From assembly GCA_964617955.1 (NCBI GenBank), contig CAZTXB010000025.1:1-29104 (forward strand): 29,104 nucleotides of DNA, read 5' to 3'. The stretch is from JABWCE01 sp964617955 (GTDB taxonomy: Bacteria; Bacteroidota; Bacteroidia; NS11-12g; UBA9320). Shown here one piece after another: positions 8,891 through 17,763 of the stretch. The translations under genes and the position numbers were made by a program. The notes beneath the pieces are model-generated. The model saw nothing but the letters and a program-made list of their open reading frames with translations, did no database searches and was not told the DNA's origin. Position 1 is the first letter of the stretch. Each line of letters opens with the position of its first letter.

Positions 8891-10264
8891 TTCTTTCTAA
8901 TCTCTCGTGCCGATGAGCGTAATGGTTCCATGAGCCTCCTGGGTTTTGGATTCGCATTTAAATTTATAGGTGAAGGTGTAGTAGTAGGTTCCGTCGGGGT
9001 AGATTGGGCTGGTAATGTTCGGCCTTCCTCTCCAGTTATTTCCATCGTCGCCTGAGCCATCGATGTTGGAGTGGAACAGCAATTGACCCCATCGGTTGTA
9101 AATAGAGAGGTGATATTCCGCCAGTCCTTCTGCCTGTATGTCGAAGGCGTCGTTGAGCTTATCAAAATTTCCGGGAGTAAACACATTGGGAATAACGAGT
9201 TTTTTAGTCACATTTACCATCACCTCTTTGCAGAGGGTATCTTTACATCCATTGTTATTTACGACCATCAGGCATGGGCTGAAATTTCCCTTTTCGGAAT
9301 AACGGAAAGTAAAATGCTCATCGGTTCTCATGTTTTTGGACGGATCCAACTTTGGGTCGTTTAGATTCCAAATGGCCGATTGATAATTTTGTGAAGTATT
9401 GACAAAGGTATATTCGGGACAAGAACTGCTGTCTTTAAACAGATCGAACTCTGCTTGAATTCCTGAAACGCGAATGGTTTTCCGCACCGTATCATAGCAT
9501 GCTCTCGCTGAACTGTTAAACCAGGGGGTATATTGAATGACAAAGTTTCCGGTGTCGGCGGTTCGAAGCTCAGCCGATTTGGAGCTTGTTTCTACCGAAT
9601 CGACATTTTTAATTTTCCATCTGTAAAGGGTATAGAGCGAATCAGATTGATCGGTGACCACAATAGGAGCATTGTTGCACTGAATGGGTCCAACACTGAA
9701 GTTGGCTTTTGGAGCAGGCAATACGGTAATTCTTCGCACAGGATGTCCAAGGGTATTGGTATCGGGGAAAAAAGATTTGCAATAATAAATGGCATTGCCG
9801 GCATTGGGGTTTACCACGGAGTCGCTGCCAAAGAGGTAAATATAATAGACCCCGGGCTTGGTATAGGTAAAGCTTACATTGGTATCTTTATTGGTAGAGA
9901 GTTTGGTTTTGAGGGGGTCGCCAAAATACCAGATATAATCCCTGACTTTGACGGACGTATTATCGAAATGTGCGGTGAAGGGGGCACAAGCCACAGTGTC
10001 GCCTACAATATCGAATTTAGCTACAGGTCCCTCAATGGTGATATGGATGTAGGCGGTATCGGTGCAGCCCCTGGAGTTGCTCACTTTTTGAAAAATGGTA
10101 TAATTGCCGAAAGTGCTGTAGTAGTGAAAGGGGTTTTGCAAATAGCTCGGATTGCCACCATCTCCAAAATCCCAATAGTAGGATGTGATGCTATCGACAG
10201 GGGGTTTAAAATCGGAGTAGGAGGAGTCGCGAAGTTGGACAATGCCATCGCAAATGATGCGGCG
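8891..10264. repeat. Perfect 1374-bp direct repeat, copy A
   Basis: Line-by-line comparison shows this segment identical to 12701-14074 (offset 3810), with no mismatch noticed. It begins 6 bases beyond the stop codon of paralogue 2 and ends inside the coding sequence, in the codons just upstream of RIICDGIVQL. Outside the segment the two genes are similar but clearly divergent. That fits recent gene conversion or unequal crossing-over between tandem paralogues. No transposase or inverted ends are present. Confidence 0.95.
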
Positions 10265-12652
10265 GTATAAATTTTTTATTCCGGCGTGAACCCCCCCAAC
10301 ATTGACCAATTGGGTGAGTGTGTCCCAACAATTCACAGAATCTTTGGCGGCTAATTTTACGGTATAAAACCCGCTATTTGGAAAACTGATGATCGGCCTG
10401 GCTGTGTCAACAACAAAGCCCCTGCCATCGTCAAAATCCCATTTAAACTCTTCCTTGCCCGCAAGTTTTCTCGATGGAATATGCCAATAATTCTTGCTGA
10501 TATAGACCTGATTGGTGACGAAATTGCTGTCGTAATAACTCATGGAGTCTTTCAGCAAAACTTTCGAACCCGGGCAAATTACGGGGTCAAACCGGAGTTG
10601 CTTAATGAAGCCGACCTGAACTTTGGCGCTGTTAGATGCAAAGCACCTGTTTTGATTTTCCAGGTAGTACTGCATGAGATAAATACCGGCCTTGTGATAG
10701 GTATGGCTAGGCCTTGGAATTACCGAATCCGTGGGAGAAATCCATACTGTATCCGGAGCCGTTTTATCTCCCCAATTCCAAATGGCAAAGGACAGTTTTT
10801 TTTGAACCGAGTCAATGATTAAAGGCTTTGTGACCTGATGAATGCAATTAAATTTTGGGTCGAAGTTAACCTTAGGATCGTCTGCTATGGTGAACCAATG
10901 GTGCTTCCAAATGGTGTCGTAGCAAATACGCCGCTTGTCAATGTAATAATCTTTTTTGTCGTTTAAACCGGTATATACAATCGAATCGCCATATTTAATA
11001 GCGAAACCGACTGTGACGCGTCCTAACTCATCACAAGTAATGGGATAGGGCGTGCTACCCACATACCTACTGCTAAACCGATGTCTGTCGCAGGAGGAAT
11101 CCACATTAACTACAATTTTAATGATGGGAGAAAGATTATGAGAGAACGAAACATAATATTGAGATTTGTTTCCATAGCAATAGCGGTCGGCAAAAACATT
11201 AAACTTTACAGAATCAGGTTTTAAAACATTGACAATATCGTTAAATGCCTGAGTCGGACAGCCGGAAACGGTATCTTTAACCTGCACTCTAAAGGTTCTA
11301 AAAAGAGGATTAATGTAATAATGTACCCCCACTGAGTCGGTACTGAAATTACAATTGCTGTTTACATTCACACCCTTGGTGCGACTGGTGGTGCATTGGG
11401 GCGCCTTGTCGTCGTCAAAATCCCAGAAATAAAACAACTTTCCTGTTTCGTAACTTTGAGTTGCCAACCTAAAATACACGGAATCCCGGTTGTCGCATTG
11501 ATTTTGATTGAGAACATAATATTGTGCAGATACTCCAATAACTTTTATGGTGTCGTATTTGAAAGTTCTTATACAACCATGATTGTTAATCGTAAGCGAT
11601 ATCCTTTTTAAACCTAGAAAAGGTGAAAAATCAAAGGTCTTTGCGTCAATTTGGTCGGGCAACATAATGTTTTGTATGGTGTCCTGCAAATACCAAGTGT
11701 AAAGGGCCCCGGAGTACTTATCGTGATGGGTGAACCTAAATATTGAGCCTAAACATTGTCGCGCTGAATTTTTTGTCAGGTTGAAATTTACACTAAAAAC
11801 CTCCACCTCGATGAGTGTATCCTTAATCGTAACGCAGCCATTTTTTTGAATAAAGGTCAAACTCACATTGTACGATCCGCTTTTTTTGTAAAAGTGAAAA
11901 ACACGTGTGCCTTTAGTGGTATCATCCGGGCTGCCATCTCCCCAACTGTAAATCCTTTTTAAAACGGTGGAGGTGTCTTTTCCTGTGGTGACATCCCAAA
12001 ACTCTGTTTTAGCAGAATCGCAGTATTTAAGTCCGTCGTTGAGAGGGCTAAACACCAAAATGTTTGGAATCAAATCCTTGATGATTTCTACATCTATCTG
12101 TTTCTCAATCTTGCAGTCCTGGTCATTGGTAATCTCTATGGTGACTTTAAATTTCCCTACATTGTTGTAATGGTGGCAGATAAAATCACCAAGCGGTGGG
12201 TAATTATCTACGTCCTGACTTCCATCGTCCCAAAGGATAATGCGTTTTTTGATTTTTAAGGCACTGTCACCAGCGGTTGAACTGTCGACGAGGCAAATAT
12301 TGTTCTTCCATAAGCAGGGGTTATTGTCGGTTTTTTGAGAAATCTTTATGACCGGCAATTCATAAACGGTTATTTTTTTGGAAGCAGTGCAGGTACCTCC
12401 TCCCGCAAGGTTGAGTATCACTTGAACATTTTTTACCCCCTTTGATGAGTATTTATGACTGAAACTCTGTTGGGTAGAGGTGCTGGCGTCTCCCATGTCC
12501 CAAACGAGTGAGTTTATGCCGGCGCTTGCACTCACGTCAAAACTCATCAACTCCTCTTTGCAAACATTGCCTGCAGAAATGATGCTGCAGGTTTGCGCAT
12601 GTAAGTTAAAACATGAGGATATAAATAACAGAAGGGGTAAAATTCTAAACAT
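8897..12652 (-). CDS. Giant secreted PKD-repeat protein with T9SS type B C-terminal domain (paralogue 2)
   Basis: About 1251 aa from the ATG at 12652; the frame is open ten codons further to an ATG at 12682. I prefer 12652 because it gives a normal signal peptide (MFRILPLLLFISSCFNLHAQ, then TCSI) aligned with the paralogues, and because a perfect -7 element (TACATTTG on the minus strand, 12663-12670) lies within the longer version. PKD-like motifs recur (VWDMGD, LWDDGS, YSWGDG, FWDFDDD, WNWGD, KWDFDDGRG, YYWDFGDGG, WYFGDP), and the C-terminus is the gliding-motility sorting domain (NVFTPGN near residue 1155, IYNRWGQLLF, GTYYYTFTYKF). The last ~455 codons and the stop are base-for-base identical to those of the next gene upstream. 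Expected location: cell surface or released through T9SS. Ligand unknown. Confidence 0.92.
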   Translation of the reverse strand: MFRILPLLLFISSCFNLHAQTCSIISAGNVCKEELMSFDVSASAGINSLVWDMGDASTSTQQSFSHKYSSKGVKNVQVILNLAGGGTCTASKKITVYELPVIKISQKTDNNPCLWKNNICLVDSSTAGDSALKIKKRIILWDDGSQDVDNYPPLGDFICHHYNNVGKFKVTIEITNDQDCKIEKQIDVEIIKDLIPNILVFSPLNDGLKYCDSAKTEFWDVTTGKDTSTVLKRIYSWGDGSPDDTTKGTRVFHFYKKSGSYNVSLTFIQKNGCVTIKDTLIEVEVFSVNFNLTKNSARQCLGSIFRFTHHDKYSGALYTWYLQDTIQNIMLPDQIDAKTFDFSPFLGLKRISLTINNHGCIRTFKYDTIKVIGVSAQYYVLNQNQCDNRDSVYFRLATQSYETGKLFYFWDFDDDKAPQCTTSRTKGVNVNSNCNFSTDSVGVHYYINPLFRTFRVQVKDTVSGCPTQAFNDIVNVLKPDSVKFNVFADRYCYGNKSQYYVSFSHNLSPIIKIVVNVDSSCDRHRFSSRYVGSTPYPITCDELGRVTVGFAIKYGDSIVYTGLNDKKDYYIDKRRICYDTIWKHHWFTIADDPKVNFDPKFNCIHQVTKPLIIDSVQKKLSFAIWNWGDKTAPDTVWISPTDSVIPRPSHTYHKAGIYLMQYYLENQNRCFASNSAKVQVGFIKQLRFDPVICPGSKVLLKDSMSYYDSNFVTNQVYISKNYWHIPSRKLAGKEEFKWDFDDGRGFVVDTARPIISFPNSGFYTVKLAAKDSVNCWDTLTQLVNVGGVHAGIKNLYRRIICDGIVQLRDSSYSDFKPPVDSITSYYWDFGDGGNPSYLQNPFHYYSTFGNYTIFQKVSNSRGCTDTAYIHITIEGPVAKFDIVGDTVACAPFTAHFDNTSVKVRDYIWYFGDPLKTKLSTNKDTNVSFTYTKPGVYYIYLFGSDSVVNPNAGNAIYYCKSFFPDTNTLGHPVRRITVLPAPKANFSVGPIQCNNAPIVVTDQSDSLYTLYRWKIKNVDSVETSSKSAELRTADTGNFVIQYTPWFNSSARACYDTVRKTIRVSGIQAEFDLFKDSSSCPEYTFVNTSQNYQSAIWNLNDPKLDPSKNMRTDEHFTFRYSEKGNFSPCLMVVNNNGCKDTLCKEVMVNVTKKLVIPNVFTPGNFDKLNDAFDIQAEGLAEYHLSIYNRWGQLLFHSNIDGSGDDGNNWRGRPNITSPIYPDGTYYYTFTYKFKCESKTQEAHGTITLIGTRD

Positions 12653-12662
12653 CGTGCAAAGG

Positions 12663-12670
12663 CAAATGTA
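12663..12670 (-). promoter_or_regulatory. Candidate -7 element for PKD paralogue 2
   Basis: On the minus strand this reads TACATTTG, a full match to TAnnTTTG, 10 bases before the ATG at 12652. It would allow paralogue 2 its own transcript although only about 50 bases separate it from the gene upstream. The -33 box is not clear. Confidence 0.35.
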
Positions 12671-12700
12671 TACTAAATTCAAGCATTATAGATGCCATGA

Positions 12701-14074
12701 TTCTTTCTAATCTCTCGTGCCGATGAGCGTAATGGTTCCATGAGCCTCCTGGGTTTTGGATTCGCATTTAAATTTATAGGTGAAGGTGTAGTAGTAGGTT
12801 CCGTCGGGGTAGATTGGGCTGGTAATGTTCGGCCTTCCTCTCCAGTTATTTCCATCGTCGCCTGAGCCATCGATGTTGGAGTGGAACAGCAATTGACCCC
12901 ATCGGTTGTAAATAGAGAGGTGATATTCCGCCAGTCCTTCTGCCTGTATGTCGAAGGCGTCGTTGAGCTTATCAAAATTTCCGGGAGTAAACACATTGGG
13001 AATAACGAGTTTTTTAGTCACATTTACCATCACCTCTTTGCAGAGGGTATCTTTACATCCATTGTTATTTACGACCATCAGGCATGGGCTGAAATTTCCC
13101 TTTTCGGAATAACGGAAAGTAAAATGCTCATCGGTTCTCATGTTTTTGGACGGATCCAACTTTGGGTCGTTTAGATTCCAAATGGCCGATTGATAATTTT
13201 GTGAAGTATTGACAAAGGTATATTCGGGACAAGAACTGCTGTCTTTAAACAGATCGAACTCTGCTTGAATTCCTGAAACGCGAATGGTTTTCCGCACCGT
13301 ATCATAGCATGCTCTCGCTGAACTGTTAAACCAGGGGGTATATTGAATGACAAAGTTTCCGGTGTCGGCGGTTCGAAGCTCAGCCGATTTGGAGCTTGTT
13401 TCTACCGAATCGACATTTTTAATTTTCCATCTGTAAAGGGTATAGAGCGAATCAGATTGATCGGTGACCACAATAGGAGCATTGTTGCACTGAATGGGTC
13501 CAACACTGAAGTTGGCTTTTGGAGCAGGCAATACGGTAATTCTTCGCACAGGATGTCCAAGGGTATTGGTATCGGGGAAAAAAGATTTGCAATAATAAAT
13601 GGCATTGCCGGCATTGGGGTTTACCACGGAGTCGCTGCCAAAGAGGTAAATATAATAGACCCCGGGCTTGGTATAGGTAAAGCTTACATTGGTATCTTTA
13701 TTGGTAGAGAGTTTGGTTTTGAGGGGGTCGCCAAAATACCAGATATAATCCCTGACTTTGACGGACGTATTATCGAAATGTGCGGTGAAGGGGGCACAAG
13801 CCACAGTGTCGCCTACAATATCGAATTTAGCTACAGGTCCCTCAATGGTGATATGGATGTAGGCGGTATCGGTGCAGCCCCTGGAGTTGCTCACTTTTTG
13901 AAAAATGGTATAATTGCCGAAAGTGCTGTAGTAGTGAAAGGGGTTTTGCAAATAGCTCGGATTGCCACCATCTCCAAAATCCCAATAGTAGGATGTGATG
14001 CTATCGACAGGGGGTTTAAAATCGGAGTAGGAGGAGTCGCGAAGTTGGACAATGCCATCGCAAATGATGCGGCG
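12701..14074. repeat. Perfect 1374-bp direct repeat, copy B
   Basis: Identical to 8891-10264. Copy B covers the 3' end of paralogue 1 from 6 bases past its stop codon up to the codons before RIICDGIVQL. The first differing bases are 12700 (A against T in copy A) on one side and 14075 (A against G) on the other. Synonymous positions are also identical, so sequence constraint on the protein cannot explain it. Confidence 0.95.
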
Positions 14075-16444
14075 ATTCAACTTTTTTATTCCTGCATGTA
14101 CATCTCCAACATTCACTCGTTTGCTTAGGGTATCCCAGCATCCTGTGGAATCTTTGGCCGCTAATTTCACATTGTAAAAACCTGAGGTTGGGAACGTAAT
14201 CACCGGATTGGCCGTATCGGTTACAAAGCCCCTGCCATCGTCAAAATCCCATTTAAACTCTTCCTTGCCGGCGAGTTTTCTGGAAGGGATATGCCAAAAG
14301 TTCTTGCTCTGGAAAAGCTCCTTTGTTTTTGGATCGATGTCATTGTAACTCATGGAATCTTTAAGCCATACGGTAGAGCCAGGACAAATGACCGTATCAA
14401 ATGCCATAAACAAGTTGAACCCTATGATAATTTTTTGCTCCGATACGGCGTAGCATCGGTTTTGTCCCTCGATATAGTAGTTCATTAAATAGCTCCCGGC
14501 CTTGTTGTATTTATGACTCGGTGCCCTGATTACGCTATCGGAGGCAGCATAATAAGTGGTGTCGGCTGGGCTATTATCGCCCCAGGTCCAGATGGTATAG
14601 GCAATCTTTTTTTGAGGTGAGTCGAGAACGGTGGGTTCAATTACCTGATTGAGACATTTTATTTTGGCGTTGAATGTTCCCAAGGGATCCTTTTCAAGTT
14701 TAAACCATTTGTGCTTCCATATCGTGTCGTAAACGAGTCGACTGGAGTCGATATGAAATTTTGAGGAATCGTAGCCATCGTATACTTTCGGATCGCCATA
14801 AATCATTGAAAAGCCAACGGTAACCCATCCATCGGGATCACAAGTGCTGGTATAGGCCCATGACGAAATGAAACGCGAACTCCAACGGTCTTTATCGCAA
14901 GTCGAATCGAGATTGACTTTTACTTTAACCAGTCCGGAAAGGTTAGAGGAGAAATTTACATTGTAACCGCTCTTATTTCCAATGCACCGACGGTCGGCAT
15001 TCATTTCAAAAATCGGGGGTTCGTCGCCTGAGCCATCCACATTTATTTCGCCTGAGAAGGTCTGGGAAACGCAACCTGTTAAACTGTCGTACACAGAGAG
15101 TTTGTATGTGCGCTTCAGCCCGTTTACGTATTTGTGGACCGCGACAGAATCGGTGCTGTAATTGCAATTGTTGTTTACGTTGATGCCTTTGGCTCTGCTT
15201 GTGGTGCATTGAGGGGCTTTGTCATCACCAAAGTCCCAAAAATAACTTAACCTACCTACGCCATAGCGTTTGGTATCTACTCTAAAATATACAGAGTCTT
15301 TATTGCTATATTGATTGCCGTTGTAAGCAAAAACTCTGCTCTGGGCACCTATCACCTCGATGGTGTCATATTTAAAAGTTTTAAAACATCCATTGTTCGA
15401 TAACTCCAAAGAAATAAGGTGTCGTCCAATTGGGGGCGACATATCGGTGTATTTTAAATCATAATCGTAGTCGTAAAGCTGGTTGTCGATATACCAACTG
15501 TAATAGGCACCCGAATAACTATCGTTCTGTGTTATTCTGAACAAATCTCCTTCACATTTTTTGCGACCATTTTTCGTGATATTGAATTTAACACTATAGG
15601 TCTTTATTTCAATCAAGGAATCCTTTGTGGTGATGCATCCGTTTTTTTGAATCAGAGAAAGCCTGATTTTATACCAGCCAGCCTGCTTGTAGGTATGCGA
15701 TAAATGCTTGCTCTTTGTGGTTATTTTTGGGCTTCCGTCGCCCCAATCGTAAATTCGGTTATCGATGGTGGCAGTGTCTCGGGTATCATCATAAAATTCA
15801 GCTTTTGCAGAATCGCAGTATTGCACAATGTCGTTGTCGTAACTGAAAAAGGATAGTTTAGGTACTATATCTTTTAAAATGGTTATGCTCATAAATTTTT
15901 CGAGCTTGCAGCCCTTGTCATTGGTTAGTTCAATCGTTATTTTAAAGGTACCGGAGTTATTATAATGGTGACAAACAAGGTCCCCTTGCGAAAGATTGCT
16001 ATCGGTGGTTTGGCTCCCGTCGTCCCAAATGATGATGCGCTTTTTAAGACTTACGCCACTGTCTCCACCCGTTGAACTGTCGAGTAAACAAATGTTGTTT
16101 TGATAAAGGCAATAGTTGTTGTCCTTTTTTTCTTTGATATTAAATTGAGGTAATTCGTATACTGTAACCACTTTGGTTGCGGTACATGTGCCTCCTCCGG
16201 TAAGGCTTACCAAGGCTTTAACTGTTTTTTTTCCTTTGGTAGAGTATTTATGGGTAAAACTGGTTTGGGTTGAGGTTGTGGCGTCGCCCATATCCCATGA
16301 AACTGAGGCAATGCCTGGGGAAGCGGAGATATCAAAGTTCATAATCTCCTCCTTACAAACGGTGGAGGCGGCAATTATAGAACACGTTTGTGCTCTTGAA
16401 GATAAACCAAGAAGTAGTAAAAGGGCTAAGGGTAATGCTCTCAA
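12707..16444 (-). CDS. Giant secreted PKD-repeat protein with T9SS type B C-terminal domain (paralogue 1)
   Basis: 1245 aa. No ATG is available: the best start is TTG at 16444, giving the signal peptide MRALPLALLLLLGLSSRAQ followed by TC, which aligns with the ATG-started paralogues. The frame is open further up to a stop at 16502-16504, so a rarer start is possible. Body: PKD-like domains (WDMGD, WDDGSQ, YDWGDG, FWDFGDD, WTWGDN, KWDFDDGRG, YYWDFGDGG, WYFGDP) with recurring cysteines. The C-terminal gliding-motility sorting domain is identical to that of paralogue 2. It lies 57 bases after the radical SAM gene on the same strand, so co-transcription is likely. Expected to be T9SS-exported; an adhesive or structural surface role is inferred from the domain type, not shown. 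Confidence 0.92.
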   Translation of the reverse strand: MRALPLALLLLLGLSSRAQTCSIIAASTVCKEEIMNFDISASPGIASVSWDMGDATTSTQTSFTHKYSTKGKKTVKALVSLTGGGTCTATKVVTVYELPQFNIKEKKDNNYCLYQNNICLLDSSTGGDSGVSLKKRIIIWDDGSQTTDSNLSQGDLVCHHYNNSGTFKITIELTNDKGCKLEKFMSITILKDIVPKLSFFSYDNDIVQYCDSAKAEFYDDTRDTATIDNRIYDWGDGSPKITTKSKHLSHTYKQAGWYKIRLSLIQKNGCITTKDSLIEIKTYSVKFNITKNGRKKCEGDLFRITQNDSYSGAYYSWYIDNQLYDYDYDLKYTDMSPPIGRHLISLELSNNGCFKTFKYDTIEVIGAQSRVFAYNGNQYSNKDSVYFRVDTKRYGVGRLSYFWDFGDDKAPQCTTSRAKGINVNNNCNYSTDSVAVHKYVNGLKRTYKLSVYDSLTGCVSQTFSGEINVDGSGDEPPIFEMNADRRCIGNKSGYNVNFSSNLSGLVKVKVNLDSTCDKDRWSSRFISSWAYTSTCDPDGWVTVGFSMIYGDPKVYDGYDSSKFHIDSSRLVYDTIWKHKWFKLEKDPLGTFNAKIKCLNQVIEPTVLDSPQKKIAYTIWTWGDNSPADTTYYAASDSVIRAPSHKYNKAGSYLMNYYIEGQNRCYAVSEQKIIIGFNLFMAFDTVICPGSTVWLKDSMSYNDIDPKTKELFQSKNFWHIPSRKLAGKEEFKWDFDDGRGFVTDTANPVITFPTSGFYNVKLAAKDSTGCWDTLSKRVNVGDVHAGIKKLNRRIICDGIVQLRDSSYSDFKPPVDSITSYYWDFGDGGNPSYLQNPFHYYSTFGNYTIFQKVSNSRGCTDTAYIHITIEGPVAKFDIVGDTVACAPFTAHFDNTSVKVRDYIWYFGDPLKTKLSTNKDTNVSFTYTKPGVYYIYLFGSDSVVNPNAGNAIYYCKSFFPDTNTLGHPVRRITVLPAPKANFSVGPIQCNNAPIVVTDQSDSLYTLYRWKIKNVDSVETSSKSAELRTADTGNFVIQYTPWFNSSARACYDTVRKTIRVSGIQAEFDLFKDSSSCPEYTFVNTSQNYQSAIWNLNDPKLDPSKNMRTDEHFTFRYSEKGNFSPCLMVVNNNGCKDTLCKEVMVNVTKKLVIPNVFTPGNFDKLNDAFDIQAEGLAEYHLSIYNRWGQLLFHSNIDGSGDDGNNWRGRPNITSPIYPDGTYYYTFTYKFKCESKTQEAHGTITLIGTRD

Positions 16445-16501
16445 AATTAGTACAATGATATACTTTTTTTTTGTTCTAAAAATAACGCGGTAGTTCCAAT
16501 C

Positions 16502-17521
16502 TTATACCCACACTTTTGTCCCTTCGCTGCAATTCTTACAAATGTCAATGTTTTTGCGGGATTTGAGCAATAATGTGCGGAACGAGCTATAGGCTTGCCC
16601 ATGCCATATTTCTGTAAAGGTTTTGTCAGAGATATCTCCTAAGCGATAGGTAGCGTCTTTGTCGAAGCAGCAGGGCACAATTTTTCCATCCCATGTAATG
16701 ACACAACCTTGCCACATGCGCCAGCAATGGTTGAGCAATTTGTTTTTGATAGCATAGCCTGCCTTTTTAATGGAATAGCGGGCATACTTCGGGTTTTTTG
16801 GAATTAAATCAATGGCGCTTTCAAAATCATAAATCTGGGCACTTTTTAATTTTAATTGATCTACCCCTATGTTTGAGGCAATCGTTTTTAGTTCGCTCAA
16901 TTCGTGTTCATTATGAGAAAACACAATGAATTGCCAAATGATAAAGGGCGTTTTGCTCTTCATTTTCCTTTTCCACTGCACAAGGTTTTTAGTCCCCTCT
17001 ATCACCTTTTCAAGATCACCGCCAATTCTATATTTTTTATAGGTGTCCTCTGAAATGCCATCCATTGAAATAATTAAGCGGTCTAAACCGGAGCGAATCG
17101 TTTCAACACAGTTTTCATCGCTTAGGTAGTGTGCATTGGTGCTGGTGGCCGTGTATATTTTTTTATCGGAGGCCAATTTTACCATAGCTAAAAATTGCGG
17201 ATTGAGGTAAGGCTCGCCCTGAAAATAGAGGGTGAGGTAGGTGAGCTTTGTCCCGAGTTGCTCCATGGCTTTTGAAAACATGGCCATGTCCAACATACCG
17301 GTGGGTCTCGAGAATTCACGCAGCCCACTTGGGCACTGTGGGCACCTCAAATTGCAGGAAGTGGTGGGTTCTATGCTCACGGAAACCGGCATACCGCGGT
17401 GGTGGTTTTTTTTGGTCAGCTTTGATAAATAATAGCTGCCGAGAATTTCAAAAACATTCCAAATTCTCATGAGATTGAGTTTTGAAATAAAATTGAAACC
17501 ATCGTAGGCTTTGGCGAGCAT
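16502..17521 (-). CDS. Radical SAM protein with SPASM-type C-terminal domain
   Basis: 339 aa. The radical SAM signature CxxxCxxC is at C56, C60 and C63 (TTSCNLRCPQC), which binds the 4Fe-4S cluster that cleaves S-adenosylmethionine. It is followed by YFQGEPYLNP (the GGEP-like SAM contact) and LIISMDG. The C-terminal region has SPASM-type cysteines: C266, C273, C284, C285, C328 and C331 around WDGKIVPCCFDKDA and GDISDKTFTEIWHG, expected to hold one or two auxiliary Fe-S clusters. SPASM enzymes often modify peptides or proteins, but many stand-alone Bacteroidota members have no known substrate and I cannot name one here. It is the first gene of a minus-strand run that continues into the three PKD proteins (57-base gap). 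Whether it acts on them is untested. ATG at 17521. Confidence 0.93.
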   Translation of the reverse strand: MLAKAYDGFNFISKLNLMRIWNVFEILGSYYLSKLTKKNHHRGMPVSVSIEPTTSCNLRCPQCPSGLREFSRPTGMLDMAMFSKAMEQLGTKLTYLTLYFQGEPYLNPQFLAMVKLASDKKIYTATSTNAHYLSDENCVETIRSGLDRLIISMDGISEDTYKKYRIGGDLEKVIEGTKNLVQWKRKMKSKTPFIIWQFIVFSHNEHELSELKTIASNIGVDQLKLKSAQIYDFESAIDLIPKNPKYARYSIKKAGYAIKNKLLNHCWRMWQGCVITWDGKIVPCCFDKDATYRLGDISDKTFTEIWHGQAYSSFRTLLLKSRKNIDICKNCSEGTKVWV

Positions 17522-17529
17522 AATGAGGG

Positions 17530-17537
17530 CAAAAATA
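17530..17537 (-). promoter_or_regulatory. Candidate -7 element upstream of the radical SAM gene
   Basis: The minus strand reads TATTTTTG, a full match to TAnnTTTG, only 8 bases before the ATG at 17521. Use of this element would give a nearly leaderless mRNA or imply a downstream start. No clear -33 TTTG is present. Just upstream lie the repeat TTAAC-TCAT-GTTAA (17553-17566) and a 7-bp hairpin (17566-17585). Confidence 0.3.
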
Positions 17538-17681
17538 GACTAACTAATTGTGTTAACTCATGTTAAAATCGGTAGAATCCGATTTCTTGATTTTTAAAAT
17601 TTTTTGCAATGAACAAATTTAAAAATGACGGTGTTTTAAAATAAAATAATGCTTTAATGATTCATGCCAGTTCAGCAAAGC

Positions 17682-17717
17682 TTTGAGTCTTGGTTTGAAC
17701 TTAATGCTTTAACTTTG
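17682..17717 (+). promoter_or_regulatory. Probable katG promoter (Bacteroidota type)
   Basis: TAACTTTG at 17710-17717 is a full match to the Bacteroidota -7 consensus TAnnTTTG. A TTTG at 17682-17685 lies 24 bases before it, close to the usual -33 spacing; a second TTTG at 17694-17697 is too near. The katG ATG follows 46 bases after the -7 box. I see no recognisable OxyR or PerR site. Confidence 0.5.
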
Positions 17718-17763
17718 CCGACTTGTTTATTCTCACCTTAAAAACATAAAAAACTTTTAAATA

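Noticed and set aside
9533..10270. Long plus-strand open frame (245 codons) opposite the PKD gene, repeated at 13343-14128 (261 codons)
   Set aside because: It lies entirely antisense to the well-supported PKD/T9SS coding sequence, has no family signature, and its two copies are identical only because the underlying 1374-bp repeat is identical.
8891..14074. The 1374-bp repeat as an insertion sequence or other mobile element
   Set aside because: The repeated segment is itself the coding 3' end of two homologous genes; there is no transposase, no terminal inverted repeat and no target-site duplication.
16442..16449. Minus-strand TAATTTTG as the promoter of PKD paralogue 1
   Set aside because: It overlaps the TTG start codon itself, so a transcript from it would lack the start; probably coincidence.
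17566..17585. Hairpin AAATCGG/CCGATTT in the radical SAM-katG spacer, with TTAAC repeats next to it
   Set aside because: It lies between divergent genes, so a terminator makes no sense, and the repeats are too short and AT-rich to call an operator without comparative support.
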